Positions 29,668 through 38,667 of a stretch of DNA of 64,000 bases are shown here, piece after piece (positions within the stretch are counted from its first letter, which is position 1; each line of letters begins with the position of its first letter). The notes below the pieces were generated by a model. That model was not told the DNA's origin. It made no database searches and worked only from the letters and a program-made list of their open reading frames with translations. The DNA is from Clostridium estertheticum subsp. estertheticum (GTDB lineage Bacteria; Bacillota; Clostridia; Clostridiales; Clostridiaceae), in assembly GCF_001877035.1 (NCBI RefSeq), contig NZ_CP015756.1:4607501-4671500 (forward strand). Direction: 5' to 3'. The translations under genes were made by a program, and so were the position numbers.

Positions 29668-31089
29668 TTATTCTACTTTCATTAATGTAAAAGTAAAATA
29701 GACACCTTTATCTTTGTTTTCCACCCATATATCTTCCTGTAATTGCGTTATTATATTTCTAACTATAGCTAGACCAAGTCCAGTACTGTCCTTTACTGTT
29801 CTTGCTTTATCTGCTTTGTAAAACCTATCCCAAATATGCAATAAATCTTCTTCTGCTATTTGTGGACCATCATTAAACACAGATATGAAAGCTTTCCTAC
29901 CTTTAGTTTTTGAACTGATTTTTATTTTTCCACCCTCATTAACATATTTTATTGAATTATCTAATAAATTTGTAATTACTTGCACGAGCCTATCTTGATC
30001 TCCTGCTACGAATAAATTATCTTCTTCAAAACACACATCCACACAGGCGCGTTTTTCTTTAATTTTAGTTTCATTTTTTATAACTGTAAGTCTAATTATT
30101 TCGTTAATATCCACTTTAATAATCTTTAAACTAAACTCCCCAGCTTCAATTGCAGACATATCTAATAAGTCATTTACGAGTCTTGTTAATCTTTGAATTT
30201 CTTCATATGCAATGGATAAATAGTATTTTTCTTTTTCCTCTGGAATTACTCCATCTAGTATTCCTCCAATAAACCCCTTAATTGATGTTATAGGTGACCT
30301 AATTTCATGTGATACATTTGATATAAATTCACGTCTGTTTTTTTCATTTTTTTCAACAGAATCCGCCATAAAATTAAATGTTTGAGCTAGTTCTCCGATT
30401 TCATCATTAGATTTTAAATAAACCCTCTTATTAACATCCCCATTAGATATCTTCCTAGCTACAGAATTAATCTCTGCTAAAGGCTTTATGATAATTTTTT
30501 GAGAAAAGTAGTATATAACTATACAAGAAAATATTATTGCAAAAATTGCAGATATCCAAATTATTTCATAAACACGTTTTAAAGGGGAACTTATTTCGTC
30601 AATGGAATTGTATAATATTATTGATCCCTTAAAACTACCTGACTCATTAATTATTGGTGTACCGTAAACTCTTACAGTTTTATCAAATGCCCCAGCATAA
30701 GGTCCCGTAATCTCAAATGTATGTCCCTGTCTAAGTTTATCCAATTCTTCACCAAAAACTTGTTTTCCCATAAACTCCTTATGATCTTTATTAGATACAG
30801 CATAAACATAACCCATACTGTCTGTAAGCCATATATCCGACTTTATATACTTAGAAATTATGGTTATTATGTCATTTACTTGTTGAGACGTAGCGTCACC
30901 ATCCCTCTCCATGTATTTCATAGCAATTCCTTGTATCATATATGACTTATCCAGAAATTGTTCTTTTTTTTGATCAAAAAAATAACTTTGGAACCAATAA
31001 GACAAAAATGACGCAATAATTATTAGGCTCATAGATATTATGATAGTGTAGGTTGCTAACATCTTAAAAAACAGCCCTTTTTTGACCAC
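29668..31089 (-). CDS. Sensor histidine kinase with HAMP domain
   Basis: The 473-residue membrane kinase has TM helices at about 10-32 and 172-195 enclosing an extracytoplasmic sensor, a HAMP domain (KISNGDVNKRVYLKSNDEIG), the HisKA box FISNVSHEIRSPITSIKGF with the phosphorylated His, and an HATPase with DNSIKYVNEGG and DSTGLGLAIVRNI. GTG start; AGGTGAAG upstream lies in the end of the regulator gene, which ends 1 base before. It forms a two-component pair with the gene at 31091. Confidence 0.93.
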   Translation of the reverse strand: MVKKGLFFKMLATYTIIISMSLIIIASFLSYWFQSYFFDQKKEQFLDKSYMIQGIAMKYMERDGDATSQQVNDIITIISKYIKSDIWLTDSMGYVYAVSNKDHKEFMGKQVFGEELDKLRQGHTFEITGPYAGAFDKTVRVYGTPIINESGSFKGSIILYNSIDEISSPLKRVYEIIWISAIFAIIFSCIVIYYFSQKIIIKPLAEINSVARKISNGDVNKRVYLKSNDEIGELAQTFNFMADSVEKNEKNRREFISNVSHEIRSPITSIKGFIGGILDGVIPEEKEKYYLSIAYEEIQRLTRLVNDLLDMSAIEAGEFSLKIIKVDINEIIRLTVIKNETKIKEKRACVDVCFEEDNLFVAGDQDRLVQVITNLLDNSIKYVNEGGKIKISSKTKGRKAFISVFNDGPQIAEEDLLHIWDRFYKADKARTVKDSTGLGLAIVRNIITQLQEDIWVENKDKGVYFTFTLMKVE

Positions 31090-31090
31090 T

Positions 31091-31777
31091 TTACTTCACC
31101 TCAAATTTATATCCTACTCCCCAAACAGTCTCGATTTGCCAATTAGGTCCACCTTGAAGCTTTTCCCTTACTCTTTTTACATGAACATCCACGGTTCTAG
31201 AGTCTCCTGGATAATCGTATCCCCAAACTTCACATAAAAGCTGTTGCCTAGTAAACACCCTATTCTTATTAAGAGCTAAATAATGTACTAATTCAAATTC
31301 TTTAGGCGGCATTTTAACCTCTGCGCCTTTATATGTAACATTGTACGAATTAATGTCTATTTCTAGGTCTTCAAAATTCAAAACTTCTTTACCACCGTTA
31401 TCTAAGTTATAACGCCTAAGTACAGCCTTTACTCTCGCAATTATTTCTTTTGGCTCAAACGGTTTTACTACATAATCATCTGCTCCAAGTTCTAGTGCTA
31501 ATACCTTATCAAAAGTCTCTCCTTTAGCTGTAAGCATAATAACAGGAGTTTCATGTTCTTTTCTTATCCACTTCAAAACATCAATCCCATCAATATAAGG
31601 TAACATTATATCTAAAAGCACTAAATCTGGTTTATAACTTAAAAAGACTTCCTGCGCAGCCCTACCATCATGTGCTACTTTTGTAGCATACCCAGAGCTT
31701 TCAAGATACATTTTAATTACCTCGGCAATATTTTTATCATCATCAACTATTAGTATTTTACCTATAGTTCCTTCCAT
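31091..31777 (-). CDS. OmpR-family response regulator
   Basis: The 228-residue regulator has a receiver domain (acidic pocket in ILIVDDDKNIAEVI, phospho-Asp in LVLLDIMLPYIDG, Lys in YVVKPFEP) and a C-terminal winged helix ending in DSRTVDVHVKRVREKL and VWGVGYKFEV. First gene of the regulator-kinase-protease operon between prs and pth. AAGGAAC lies before MEGTIG; GTG or ATG starts within a few codons are equally possible. Confidence 0.94.
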   Translation of the reverse strand: MEGTIGKILIVDDDKNIAEVIKMYLESSGYATKVAHDGRAAQEVFLSYKPDLVLLDIMLPYIDGIDVLKWIRKEHETPVIMLTAKGETFDKVLALELGADDYVVKPFEPKEIIARVKAVLRRYNLDNGGKEVLNFEDLEIDINSYNVTYKGAEVKMPPKEFELVHYLALNKNRVFTRQQLLCEVWGYDYPGDSRTVDVHVKRVREKLQGGPNWQIETVWGVGYKFEVK

Positions 31778-32013
31778 ATCAGTACCTCCAAATTATTTTA
31801 TCTATTATTTTTATTAATTAAATTCGAATAAATTTTCTTATAAATAATTTACCTTATTACTAATTTATCATACTTTAATGTTATCTTATTAGTTTTTTAA
31901 AAATGTTACAAATTATTCACCGTTACAATGGAGTAATTTCCTTGTTTTTCTAAATTTCATTTATGTATATTGTAATTATTTTTTAAATATCTTATAAATA
32001 TCATTATAATAAA

Positions 32014-32057
32014 AAATAGCGATGCTTTATTATAATGATAATAAAGCATCGCTATTT
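32014..32057 (-). terminator. Intrinsic terminator of prs
   Basis: Long hairpin with arms AAATAGCGATGCTTTAT and ATAAAGCATCGCTATTT, 13 bases after the prs stop. Confidence 0.85.
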
Positions 32058-32069
32058 TAAACTATGTAA

Positions 32070-33041
32070 TTATATGTTATTAGTATCTTCAAATAGCTTG
32101 CTTACAGAAACATCTTCATATATTCTCTTTATAGCCTCAGCCAAAATTGGTGCCACTGATAATGTAGTGAATTTTGAGCACTGCTTCTCTTCTGGTATCT
32201 CAATTGTATTTAATATTATTAATTCTTTTATTACAGAATCGTTTATTCTTTGAATAGCGGGACCTGACAACACTCCATGACTACAACAAGCATAAACCTC
32301 TTTTGCTCCTAATTTAACTAAAGCATTAGCTCCATTAGTTATTGTACCTGCAGTGTCTATCATATCATCCATCATGATAACCGTCTTATTTTTAATATCG
32401 CCTATAACATTCATAATCTCCGCAACATTAGCTTTTGGTCTTCTCTTATCAATTATTGCTATTGGTGCATGCAATTTGTCTGCAAATTTTCTTGATCTAG
32501 CAACGCTTCCAAGATCTGGAGCAACTACAACTACATCATCCCTATCCTTAAACCCATTTTCGATATAGTATTTTGCAAGTATTGGTGTTCCAGTCATATT
32601 ATCAACAGGGATATTGAAATATCCTTGTATTTGAGCTGCATGTAAATCCATGGTAAGCACTCTATCCGCTCCTGCAGTTGTTATAATATCTGCCACAAGT
32701 TTTGCTGTAATTGGATCTCTAGCTTTTGCTTTCCTATCCTGCCTTGCATATCCGTAGTATGGAATAACAGCCGTTATTCTCCCTGCTGAAGCTCTCTTAA
32801 ATGCGTCAATCATAATAAGTAATTCCATTAAATTATCATTTACTGGGGCATTAGTTGATTGAACAACAAATACATCTGCTCCTCTAACTGTTTCATGAAT
32901 ATTAACAGATATTTCCCCGTCACTAAAAGTTCCTACTTCTGACGCTCCAACTGGTAATCCAAGTATATCTGCTATATCTGCCGCTAATTTAGGATTTGAG
33001 TTACCTGTGAAAATTTTAATGTTTTTGCCATGGCTTATCAT
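32070..33041 (-). CDS. prs: Ribose-phosphate pyrophosphokinase
   Basis: Makes PRPP from ribose 5-phosphate and ATP for nucleotide, His and Trp synthesis. The 323-residue product has the class I Prs motifs [20 protein letters not shown] and [20 protein letters not shown], and the PRPP loop [14 protein letters not shown]. The start is [11 protein letters not shown] as in other clostridia; its ribosome site (CAGGA) is weak. It lies between glmU and the two-component operon. Confidence 0.97.
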   Translation of the reverse strand: MISHGKNIKIFTGNSNPKLAADIADILGLPVGASEVGTFSDGEISVNIHETVRGADVFVVQSTNAPVNDNLMELLIMIDAFKRASAGRITAVIPYYGYARQDRKAKARDPITAKLVADIITTAGADRVLTMDLHAAQIQGYFNIPVDNMTGTPILAKYYIENGFKDRDDVVVVAPDLGSVARSRKFADKLHAPIAIIDKRRPKANVAEIMNVIGDIKNKTVIMMDDMIDTAGTITNGANALVKLGAKEVYACCSHGVLSGPAIQRINDSVIKELIILNTIEIPEEKQCSKFTTLSVAPILAEAIKRIYEDVSVSKLFEDTNNI

Positions 33042-33106
33042 CTGCAGTCCTGATTCTCAAAATTTTCATAAATCATACTTGAGTATAATTTATATATATT
33101 TTCATT

Positions 33107-33199
33107 CTATTTACTAAATAGAGTGGCAGTGTAGAGTATTAAAATCTCACATAATATATAACGTAATCTTTTATATGCCCATTCTACTGCGAAAATCAG
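33107..33199 (-). other. Strong Shine-Dalgarno without a standard start codon
   Basis: In the 200 bases between glmU and prs a near-perfect AAAGGGAGGTG (33215-33205) is followed 5 bases later by CTG and a 30-codon frame (LIFAVEWAYKRLRYILCEIL, then ILYTATLFSK). The only standard start, GTG inside the site itself, stops after three codons. It may be a decayed or leader peptide frame, or part of an mRNA structure. Confidence 0.2.
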
Positions 33200-33242
33200 T
33201 TTTCCACCTCCCTTTGTAATTTACTTACTGTACTTTGCTAAC

Positions 33243-34613
33243 TTATTTATTAAGTCCTTTTTTTACAACCCAATTTTCAACGTTCTTCTGCCTTGCTCTA
33301 GCTATTGCCAAAGTATTTTTAGGAACCTCATTTGTAATTGTAGACCCAGCAGCAGTGTATGCATTATCATTAATTGTTACAGGCGATACTAAGTTAGTAT
33401 TACAACCTATAAACACATTATTTCCTATTGTAGTTTTATATTTTGCTTTCCCGTCATAATTTACAACCACAGTTCCGCAACCAAAATTACATCCACTTCC
33501 AACTTCAGCATCACCAATATACGTAAGGTGAGATACTTTTGTATTATCCCCAATAGTTGATTTTTTTATTTCAACAAAATCGCCTATTCTAGCATGTTTA
33601 CCTATATTGCTTTCCGGTCTTATATATGCATAAGGTCCTACAGTAGTTTTCTCTCCTATTTTGCTTTCAATTACTACAGAACTTTGAATTACAATTCCAG
33701 ATTCCAAAACACTATCTGTAATTCTATTATTTGGATAAAGGACACATTCTTCTTTAATAATAGTTGTGCCTTGTAGTACATTACCTGGATATATAATAGT
33801 ATCTTTCCCTATTATAACGTCGCAGTCTATATATGTATTGCTTGGATCCATTATTGTTACTCCATTTTCCATATGCTTTTCATTTATTCTTTTTCTCATA
33901 ATTGCTTCAGCATTTGCAAGTTCCACCTTAGAATTAACAGCAGTAATTTCGTCGGCTAAAACATCAAATGCTCCAACTTTAAGCCCTTGATCCTTTAATA
34001 TACCAATAACATCTGTTAAGTAGTATTCCTTTTGAGCATTATTATTATCTAATTTATCTAAACTAATAAGTAGCTCTTTTATGTTAAAGCAATACATTCC
34101 CGAATTTATTTCTTCAACTAATTTCTCTTCGGTGGTAGCATCCTTAAACTCAACTATCTTCTTAACCTCTCCAGTTTCATCCCTAATAATCCTACCATAC
34201 TTTGCAGGGTCATTCATCCTTGAAGTTAATATAGTAGCTTTATAATTCCCTTTTTCATGATAATCTAAGAGTTCTCTAACAGTATGCTCACTAATTAATG
34301 GGCCATCTCCAACAAATATTGCGACGATCCCTTCATTACCACTTAGAAATTCTTTGGCACACATAACTGCATGGCCTGTCCCTAATTGATCCTCTTGAAC
34401 AGAATAATTGATTTTTCTATCTTCTGTTCCTTTTTTAACCTCTGCGGCTCCTCTTCCAATTACCACATCTACCATATCAATATCTGCACTTCTCATGGTA
34501 TCAATAACATGATTTATCATTTCTTTACCACAAACTTTATGCATAACCTTAGGAGTATTTGAGTTCATTCTTTTTCCTTCACCTGCAGCTAATATTATAG
34601 CGCATTTATACAA
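33243..34613 (-). CDS. glmU: Bifunctional GlmU (GlcNAc-1-P uridyltransferase / GlcN-1-P acetyltransferase)
   Basis: Makes UDP-GlcNAc for peptidoglycan. The 456-residue product has an N-terminal nucleotidyltransferase ([15 protein letters not shown], then DQLGTGHAV and VGDGPLISE) and a C-terminal left-handed beta-helix acetyltransferase ([15 protein letters not shown], then [15 protein letters not shown]). I choose TTG 34613, 6 bases after GAGGTG, because it gives the family's [11 protein letters not shown] start. A TTG 21 bases further upstream lacks such a site. Confidence 0.96.
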   Translation of the reverse strand: MYKCAIILAAGEGKRMNSNTPKVMHKVCGKEMINHVIDTMRSADIDMVDVVIGRGAAEVKKGTEDRKINYSVQEDQLGTGHAVMCAKEFLSGNEGIVAIFVGDGPLISEHTVRELLDYHEKGNYKATILTSRMNDPAKYGRIIRDETGEVKKIVEFKDATTEEKLVEEINSGMYCFNIKELLISLDKLDNNNAQKEYYLTDVIGILKDQGLKVGAFDVLADEITAVNSKVELANAEAIMRKRINEKHMENGVTIMDPSNTYIDCDVIIGKDTIIYPGNVLQGTTIIKEECVLYPNNRITDSVLESGIVIQSSVVIESKIGEKTTVGPYAYIRPESNIGKHARIGDFVEIKKSTIGDNTKVSHLTYIGDAEVGSGCNFGCGTVVVNYDGKAKYKTTIGNNVFIGCNTNLVSPVTINDNAYTAAGSTITNEVPKNTLAIARARQKNVENWVVKKGLNK

Positions 34614-34763
34614 ATAAAACACCTCTTTATACAAAAATTCGACATATTTACAGATTAAAAATTACATTAACTTTAATTAAAATACATTATATTATATTTT
34701 ATATTATATTTTATAAAGCATTTAATTGCAACTAGCCTTAACTGTTTTTCATTATTTTTCTTC

Positions 34764-34791
34764 AAAAAACAAAAGGGGTTTCCCCCTCTTT
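34764..34791 (-). terminator. Intrinsic terminator of spoVG
   Basis: Arms AAGAGGGG and CCCCTTTT with a GAAA tetraloop, and TTTTTT on the minus strand. Confidence 0.8.
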
Positions 34792-34792
34792 T

Positions 34793-35113
34793 TTATACTT
34801 CTAAAACTTCTTCTGTTTTTTCTACTACCTTTTCTACTACTTTTGCCACTGGTTCTTCGTTTCTCACTTTTTCATACTCATCTAAAATCGCTGTTTGAAT
34901 TTTCTCTCTTGTTTGAGTATTTATTGGATGAGCTATGTCCTTGAATTCTCCATCTGGTGTTTTTCTACTTGGCATAGCAATAAAAAGACCACTTTGGCCC
35001 TCTATAACTTTAATATCATGAACAACGAATTCATTGTCAAAAGTTATTGATACAATCGCTTTCATTTTACCTTCTGTAGCAATTTTTCTAATTCTAACAT
35101 CTGTGATTTCCAT
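34793..35113 (-). CDS. spoVG: Septation regulator SpoVG
   Basis: Small conserved nucleic-acid-binding protein; in Bacillus it affects asymmetric septation and in other Firmicutes many regulons. From ATG 35113 (GGAGG 8 bases upstream) it has 106 residues. The core [39 protein letters not shown] and [15 protein letters not shown] is complete. The C-terminal tail is Val/Glu/Lys-rich and variable in the family. Confidence 0.96.
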   Translation of the reverse strand: MEITDVRIRKIATEGKMKAIVSITFDNEFVVHDIKVIEGQSGLFIAMPSRKTPDGEFKDIAHPINTQTREKIQTAILDEYEKVRNEEPVAKVVEKVVEKTEEVLEV

Positions 35114-35216
35114 ACACTCCACCTCCAAGTTGCGTTATACGTTATATTTATACTATTTCTCTATAAATTGTATTTCTCCTTCTAAAATTATAAATAAATA
35201 TTAAATATTTTGAATA

Positions 35217-36038
35217 TTACACTTTTTCGAATATTTCTGATGGAGTTAACTCTGCGATGCCTTCATTGTTTATTCCTGTAAACTGAATAATTGATATGTA
35301 CTCTTCTACTAATTTATGTCCACTTTCAATATTATCGACAAGAACACCAATACCTAAAAGCTCACTTTCAAATTCTTTAAGCAAATTAATTATGCCTATC
35401 GCAGTCCCTCCAGCCTTCATAAAATCATCTATAAAAACACATTTGCTCCCTTTTTTTATAGATTTCCTAGATAATGACATTGTTTGGATCCTATTACTAG
35501 AACCAGAAGCATAATTTATGCTAACAGTACTCCCTTCAGTAACCTTAGGATCATGCCGTACAATAACCAGTTGGACGCCTAACATCTTTGCCACCTCATA
35601 TGCCAGTGGTATTCCTTTGGTCTCCACCGTAACTACGTAGTCTATATCTAACTCACTAAAAGCAGATGCAAGTATCACTCCTGCTTTGTGCACTATTTCT
35701 GGATTATACATAATATCAGTCATATATATAAAATTTCCTGGTATAACTCTATCTTTTTGTATTAAAATTTTGCATATCTCGTCTGCAAATATCCTACTTT
35801 CTTGCTTTGAGACTCCACAAATATATTTTACCCCACCAGCTGCGCCAGCTACTGTTTCAATTCTTCCCATCGATAACTCATTAAGCGTTTCCCTGACAAT
35901 AACAATATCTTCACTAATTGTAGATTTAGCTGCATTAAATAATTCTGTAAAAGTTTTTAGATTTATTGTTTTATTGGGATTTTCTGTTAATACCTTTGTT
36001 ATACCCGTAACTCTTTGATTTCTACTATATTTATTCAT
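35217..36038 (-). CDS. purR: Purine operon repressor PurR
   Basis: PRPP-responsive repressor of purine genes in Firmicutes. The 273-residue product has an N-terminal winged helix (about 1-75) and a phosphoribosyltransferase-like domain with the PRPP loop CVFIDDFMKAGGTAIGI. The ATG follows GGGTGAT. It is divergent from murC. The 280-base intergenic region contains a perfect palindrome 30-50 bases upstream of purR that could be an operator. Confidence 0.95.
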   Translation of the reverse strand: MNKYSRNQRVTGITKVLTENPNKTINLKTFTELFNAAKSTISEDIVIVRETLNELSMGRIETVAGAAGGVKYICGVSKQESRIFADEICKILIQKDRVIPGNFIYMTDIMYNPEIVHKAGVILASAFSELDIDYVVTVETKGIPLAYEVAKMLGVQLVIVRHDPKVTEGSTVSINYASGSSNRIQTMSLSRKSIKKGSKCVFIDDFMKAGGTAIGIINLLKEFESELLGIGVLVDNIESGHKLVEEYISIIQFTGINNEGIAELTPSEIFEKV

Positions 36039-36065
36039 AATATATCACCCATATTTTTATTTTAC

Positions 36066-36086
36066 GAATTTTACCTAGTAAAATTC
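36066..36086. promoter_or_regulatory. Palindrome upstream of purR, possible operator
   Basis: Nine-base perfect arms GAATTTTAC (36066-36074) and GTAAAATTC (36078-36086) around CTA. An outer inverted pair TACGAAT (36063-36069) and ATTCGTA (36095-36101) overlaps it. The CGAA core recalls PurBoxes, but the 25-base spacing differs from that in Bacillus, so PurR binding is only a possibility. Confidence 0.4.
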
Positions 36087-36318
36087 ATAATATCATTCGT
36101 ATTTTAATTGTAAATCTTTTTTATCTTTATTACAATGCTTATAAATCCAATTCCAGAACGTTATTTTGTATTTTATTTAGTTTTTTTTGAATTGTATATA
36201 GTTTTTTTGTTATTTTGTATATAATTAAGAAGTGCTTATAATAATTATTTAAAATAAGCAATACTAATATAATTTACATATACTAAATAATAATAATTTT
36301 TTTTAAGGAGTTGATATA

Positions 36319-37698
36319 ATGTCTTTTGATTTTATAAAAGATAAGAGCAAAAAAATTCATTTCATAGGTATTGGCGGTATAAGCATGAGCGGTCTTGCTG
36401 AAATACTTGTAAAAAACGGATATAAGGTTTCAGGTTCTGATATGCATTCTTCACATATAACCGATAAGCTAAAAAAACAAGATGTTGAAATATATATAGG
36501 ACATAATGATTCTAATATAAAGGATGTTGATTTAGTAGTTTACACTGCTGCTATCCCCCCTGAAAATCCTGAATATATTAAAGCTATTCAATTAAATATT
36601 CCTTTAATGGATAGGGCTGAATTTCTAGGTCAAATTATGAAAGGTCATAAATATAACGTAGCGATATCAGGTACACATGGTAAAACAACTACAACTTCAA
36701 TGCTTGCACATATAATTTTAAAGGAGGATGTAGATCCTACAATATTAGTTGGCGGAGAATTAGATGCTATTTCCGGCAATGTTCTAGCTGGACATAGTGA
36801 CTATTTTATTACAGAAGCCTGTGAATATAAGGCTTCATTTTTAAAGTTTTTCCCATATATTGCAACAATACTTAATATAGATGCAGATCATCTAGATTAC
36901 TATAGAGACATAAATCACATTAAAGACACTTTTGTAAAATTCATTAAACTCATACCAAAAGAAGGCTACTTAGTTGCAAATATAGAAGATGAGAATGTTA
37001 AAACCATTCTCCATAATAATGATTATAAATGCACTATACTTACTTATGGTCTAAATCACGGAGATCTTAGAGCAAAAGATATTATTTATAACGAATTAGG
37101 TTGCGCAAACTTTAATGTATATAAAGAAGACTTATTGCTATTTCACATAAATCTTAATGTACCTGGGCAACATAATGTTCTAAATTCACTTGCAAGTATA
37201 GGAGCTTCACTAATCCTTGATTTTTCGCAAAACTCTATCACTTCTGGTCTTTCAGCATTTAATGGTACCCATAGAAGATTTGAGTTAAAGGGAACTAAGA
37301 ACGGAGTAACTGTTATTGATGATTATGCTCATCATCCTACAGAAATAAAAACAACTTTAAGTGCTACTAAGCATTACCCCCACAATAAAATTTATTGTGT
37401 TTTTCAGCCCCATACTTATTCAAGAACCTTAAGCTTATTTGATGATTTTTCAAATTCCTTTTACGATATAGATACTCTAATCCTCGCAGATATCTATGCT
37501 GCTAGGGAGAAAGATACCGGTGTTGTAAGTTCAGATATGCTTGGCGATAAAATAAGACAAAAAAACGTAAATTGCATAAATATTCATAGCTTTGATGAAA
37601 TTGTAAGTTATCTTAAAACCAATTTACAAAAGGGCGATATTCTTATAACTATGGGCGCAGGAGATGTTGTTAACGTAGGCGAAATGTACCTAAAATAA
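36319..37698 (+). CDS. murC: UDP-N-acetylmuramate--L-alanine ligase
   Basis: Adds L-Ala to UDP-MurNAc, the first amino acid of the peptidoglycan stem. The 459-residue product has an N-terminal Rossmann segment ([19 protein letters not shown]), P-loop [11 protein letters not shown], and the central-domain Glu/His motif [10 protein letters not shown] and [10 protein letters not shown]. The C-terminal Mur ligase domain carries [13 protein letters not shown] 36319 follows AAGGAG. It has its own terminator at 37735. Confidence 0.97.
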   Translation: MSFDFIKDKSKKIHFIGIGGISMSGLAEILVKNGYKVSGSDMHSSHITDKLKKQDVEIYIGHNDSNIKDVDLVVYTAAIPPENPEYIKAIQLNIPLMDRAEFLGQIMKGHKYNVAISGTHGKTTTTSMLAHIILKEDVDPTILVGGELDAISGNVLAGHSDYFITEACEYKASFLKFFPYIATILNIDADHLDYYRDINHIKDTFVKFIKLIPKEGYLVANIEDENVKTILHNNDYKCTILTYGLNHGDLRAKDIIYNELGCANFNVYKEDLLLFHINLNVPGQHNVLNSLASIGASLILDFSQNSITSGLSAFNGTHRRFELKGTKNGVTVIDDYAHHPTEIKTTLSATKHYPHNKIYCVFQPHTYSRTLSLFDDFSNSFYDIDTLILADIYAAREKDTGVVSSDMLGDKIRQKNVNCINIHSFDEIVSYLKTNLQKGDILITMGAGDVVNVGEMYLK

Positions 37699-37734
37699 TT
37701 ATATATTTAATCAAAATATCTTTAATAATTCATA

Positions 37735-37767
37735 AAAAATCATGGGCTACTTGCCTATGATTTTTTT
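37735..37767 (+). terminator. Intrinsic terminator of murC
   Basis: Arms AAAAATCATGGGC and GCCTATGATTTTT (one mismatch) and T-run downstream. Confidence 0.85.
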
Positions 37768-37843
37768 ATTTTCCATTATATTGCGTAAAAATATCATTTC
37801 GGGGTAACACTAAACTTGAAAAAATGTTTTGGAGGTATATATA

Positions 37844-38167
37844 ATGAGAAATTTTCTAGTTTCTGCTGTAGTTGATATAGCAATAATTTTTGCCTCATAT
37901 TTTTTATTTGTGCATGTTATAAGTGGACCAACCCGCCATAGATTGTACGAAAAATTTATGAGTTCTTTCGCAAAATTTGTAATTATTATTTTTGTAGCAA
38001 GTGTTTTGGTCACATCCCTTACTGCTCTAGTATTATATAAGACGCAATATATAGTGTATATTAATGTTGCCGCTCCGGTCTTAGTCTCTGTATTGGTGGG
38101 TTTTGTTATGTCTACTGTACCCACTAGAGGCACCGGCGATAAGGAAACGGACGCTAAGAAAAAGTAA
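37844..38167 (+). CDS. Small membrane protein of unknown function
   Basis: From ATG 37844 (GGAGG 9 bases upstream) this is a 107-residue protein with three hydrophobic helices at about residues 5-27, 42-66 and 72-94 and a polar Lys-rich tail (GDKETDAKKK). I do not recognise the family. It lies alone between murC and tRNA-Pro, with no operon partner. The good ribosome site and regular helix pattern support it as a real gene. Confidence 0.75.
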   Translation: MRNFLVSAVVDIAIIFASYFLFVHVISGPTRHRLYEKFMSSFAKFVIIIFVASVLVTSLTALVLYKTQYIVYINVAAPVLVSVLVGFVMSTVPTRGTGDKETDAKKK

Positions 38168-38271
38168 TTAACACATTGCTGTATTTGAATTATATACTGA
38201 AAGTACTATCTGAATTTTTTAAACACGATAATTGATAATTGTTGTGTTTAAAAGTAAATATATAAATTATC

Positions 38272-38300
38272 TTGACATTTATACATTTATTTTATATAAT
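38272..38300 (+). promoter_or_regulatory. Upstream SigA consensus promoter (orphan copy)
   Basis: Perfect TTGACA (38272-38277), 17-base spacer, TATAAT (38295-38300). Followed by ATTGTCTTC, the same sequence that follows the second promoter at 38379, but here no tRNA is present downstream. Confidence 0.75.
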
Positions 38301-38378
38301 AGGTATTGTCTTCAACAAATAGAATTTGTGTTTTATAGATTTTATATCAAATATTTTTAGAAATATTCGAAATTTTTG

Positions 38379-38407
38379 TTGACATTTGTCATTTTATTTT
38401 GTATAAT
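38379..38407 (+). promoter_or_regulatory. SigA consensus promoter of tRNA-Pro
   Basis: Perfect TTGACA (38379-38384), 17-base spacer, TATAAT (38402-38407). The tRNA begins 13 bases later. Confidence 0.9.
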
Positions 38408-38419
38408 TAAAATTGTCTT

Positions 38420-38495
38420 CGGGGTGTAGCGCAGCTGGGAGCGCGCGTGGTTTGGGACCATGAGGTCGCAGGTTCAATCCCTGTCACCCCGACCA
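38420..38495 (+). tRNA. tRNA-Pro (UGG)
   Basis: Cloverleaf with acceptor CGGGGTG/CACCCCG, anticodon loop TTTGGGA (TGG), T-arm GGTTCAATCCC and encoded CCA. Confidence 0.95.
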
Positions 38496-38525
38496 AAAAG
38501 AGTTGTCTAACGACAACTCTTTTTT
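38496..38525 (+). terminator. Intrinsic terminator of tRNA-Pro
   Basis: Arms AAAGAGTTGTC and GACAACTCTTT with loop TAAC and TTTTTTT, immediately after the CCA. Confidence 0.92.
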
Positions 38526-38667
38526 TATTTTAAATTTTTTCACAATATTAAAATGTATAAAAAACTTCATTCTTGATAAAGTTAATAATGATACTCCATT
38601 TTATTGTGTTTTCTCAATATTATGCTAGAATCATTAAATAACTTATAACAAATTAGGAGTGATTATA

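Noticed and set aside
36193-36225. Possible murC promoter TTGTAT ... TATAAT
   Set aside because: The -10 is good but the only -35-like hexamer is 21 bases away and poor, so I do not list it as a supported promoter.
37810-38133. Minus-strand frame of 107 codons opposite the small membrane protein
   Set aside because: No ribosome site; the plus-strand gene has GGAGG at good spacing and a regular helix pattern.
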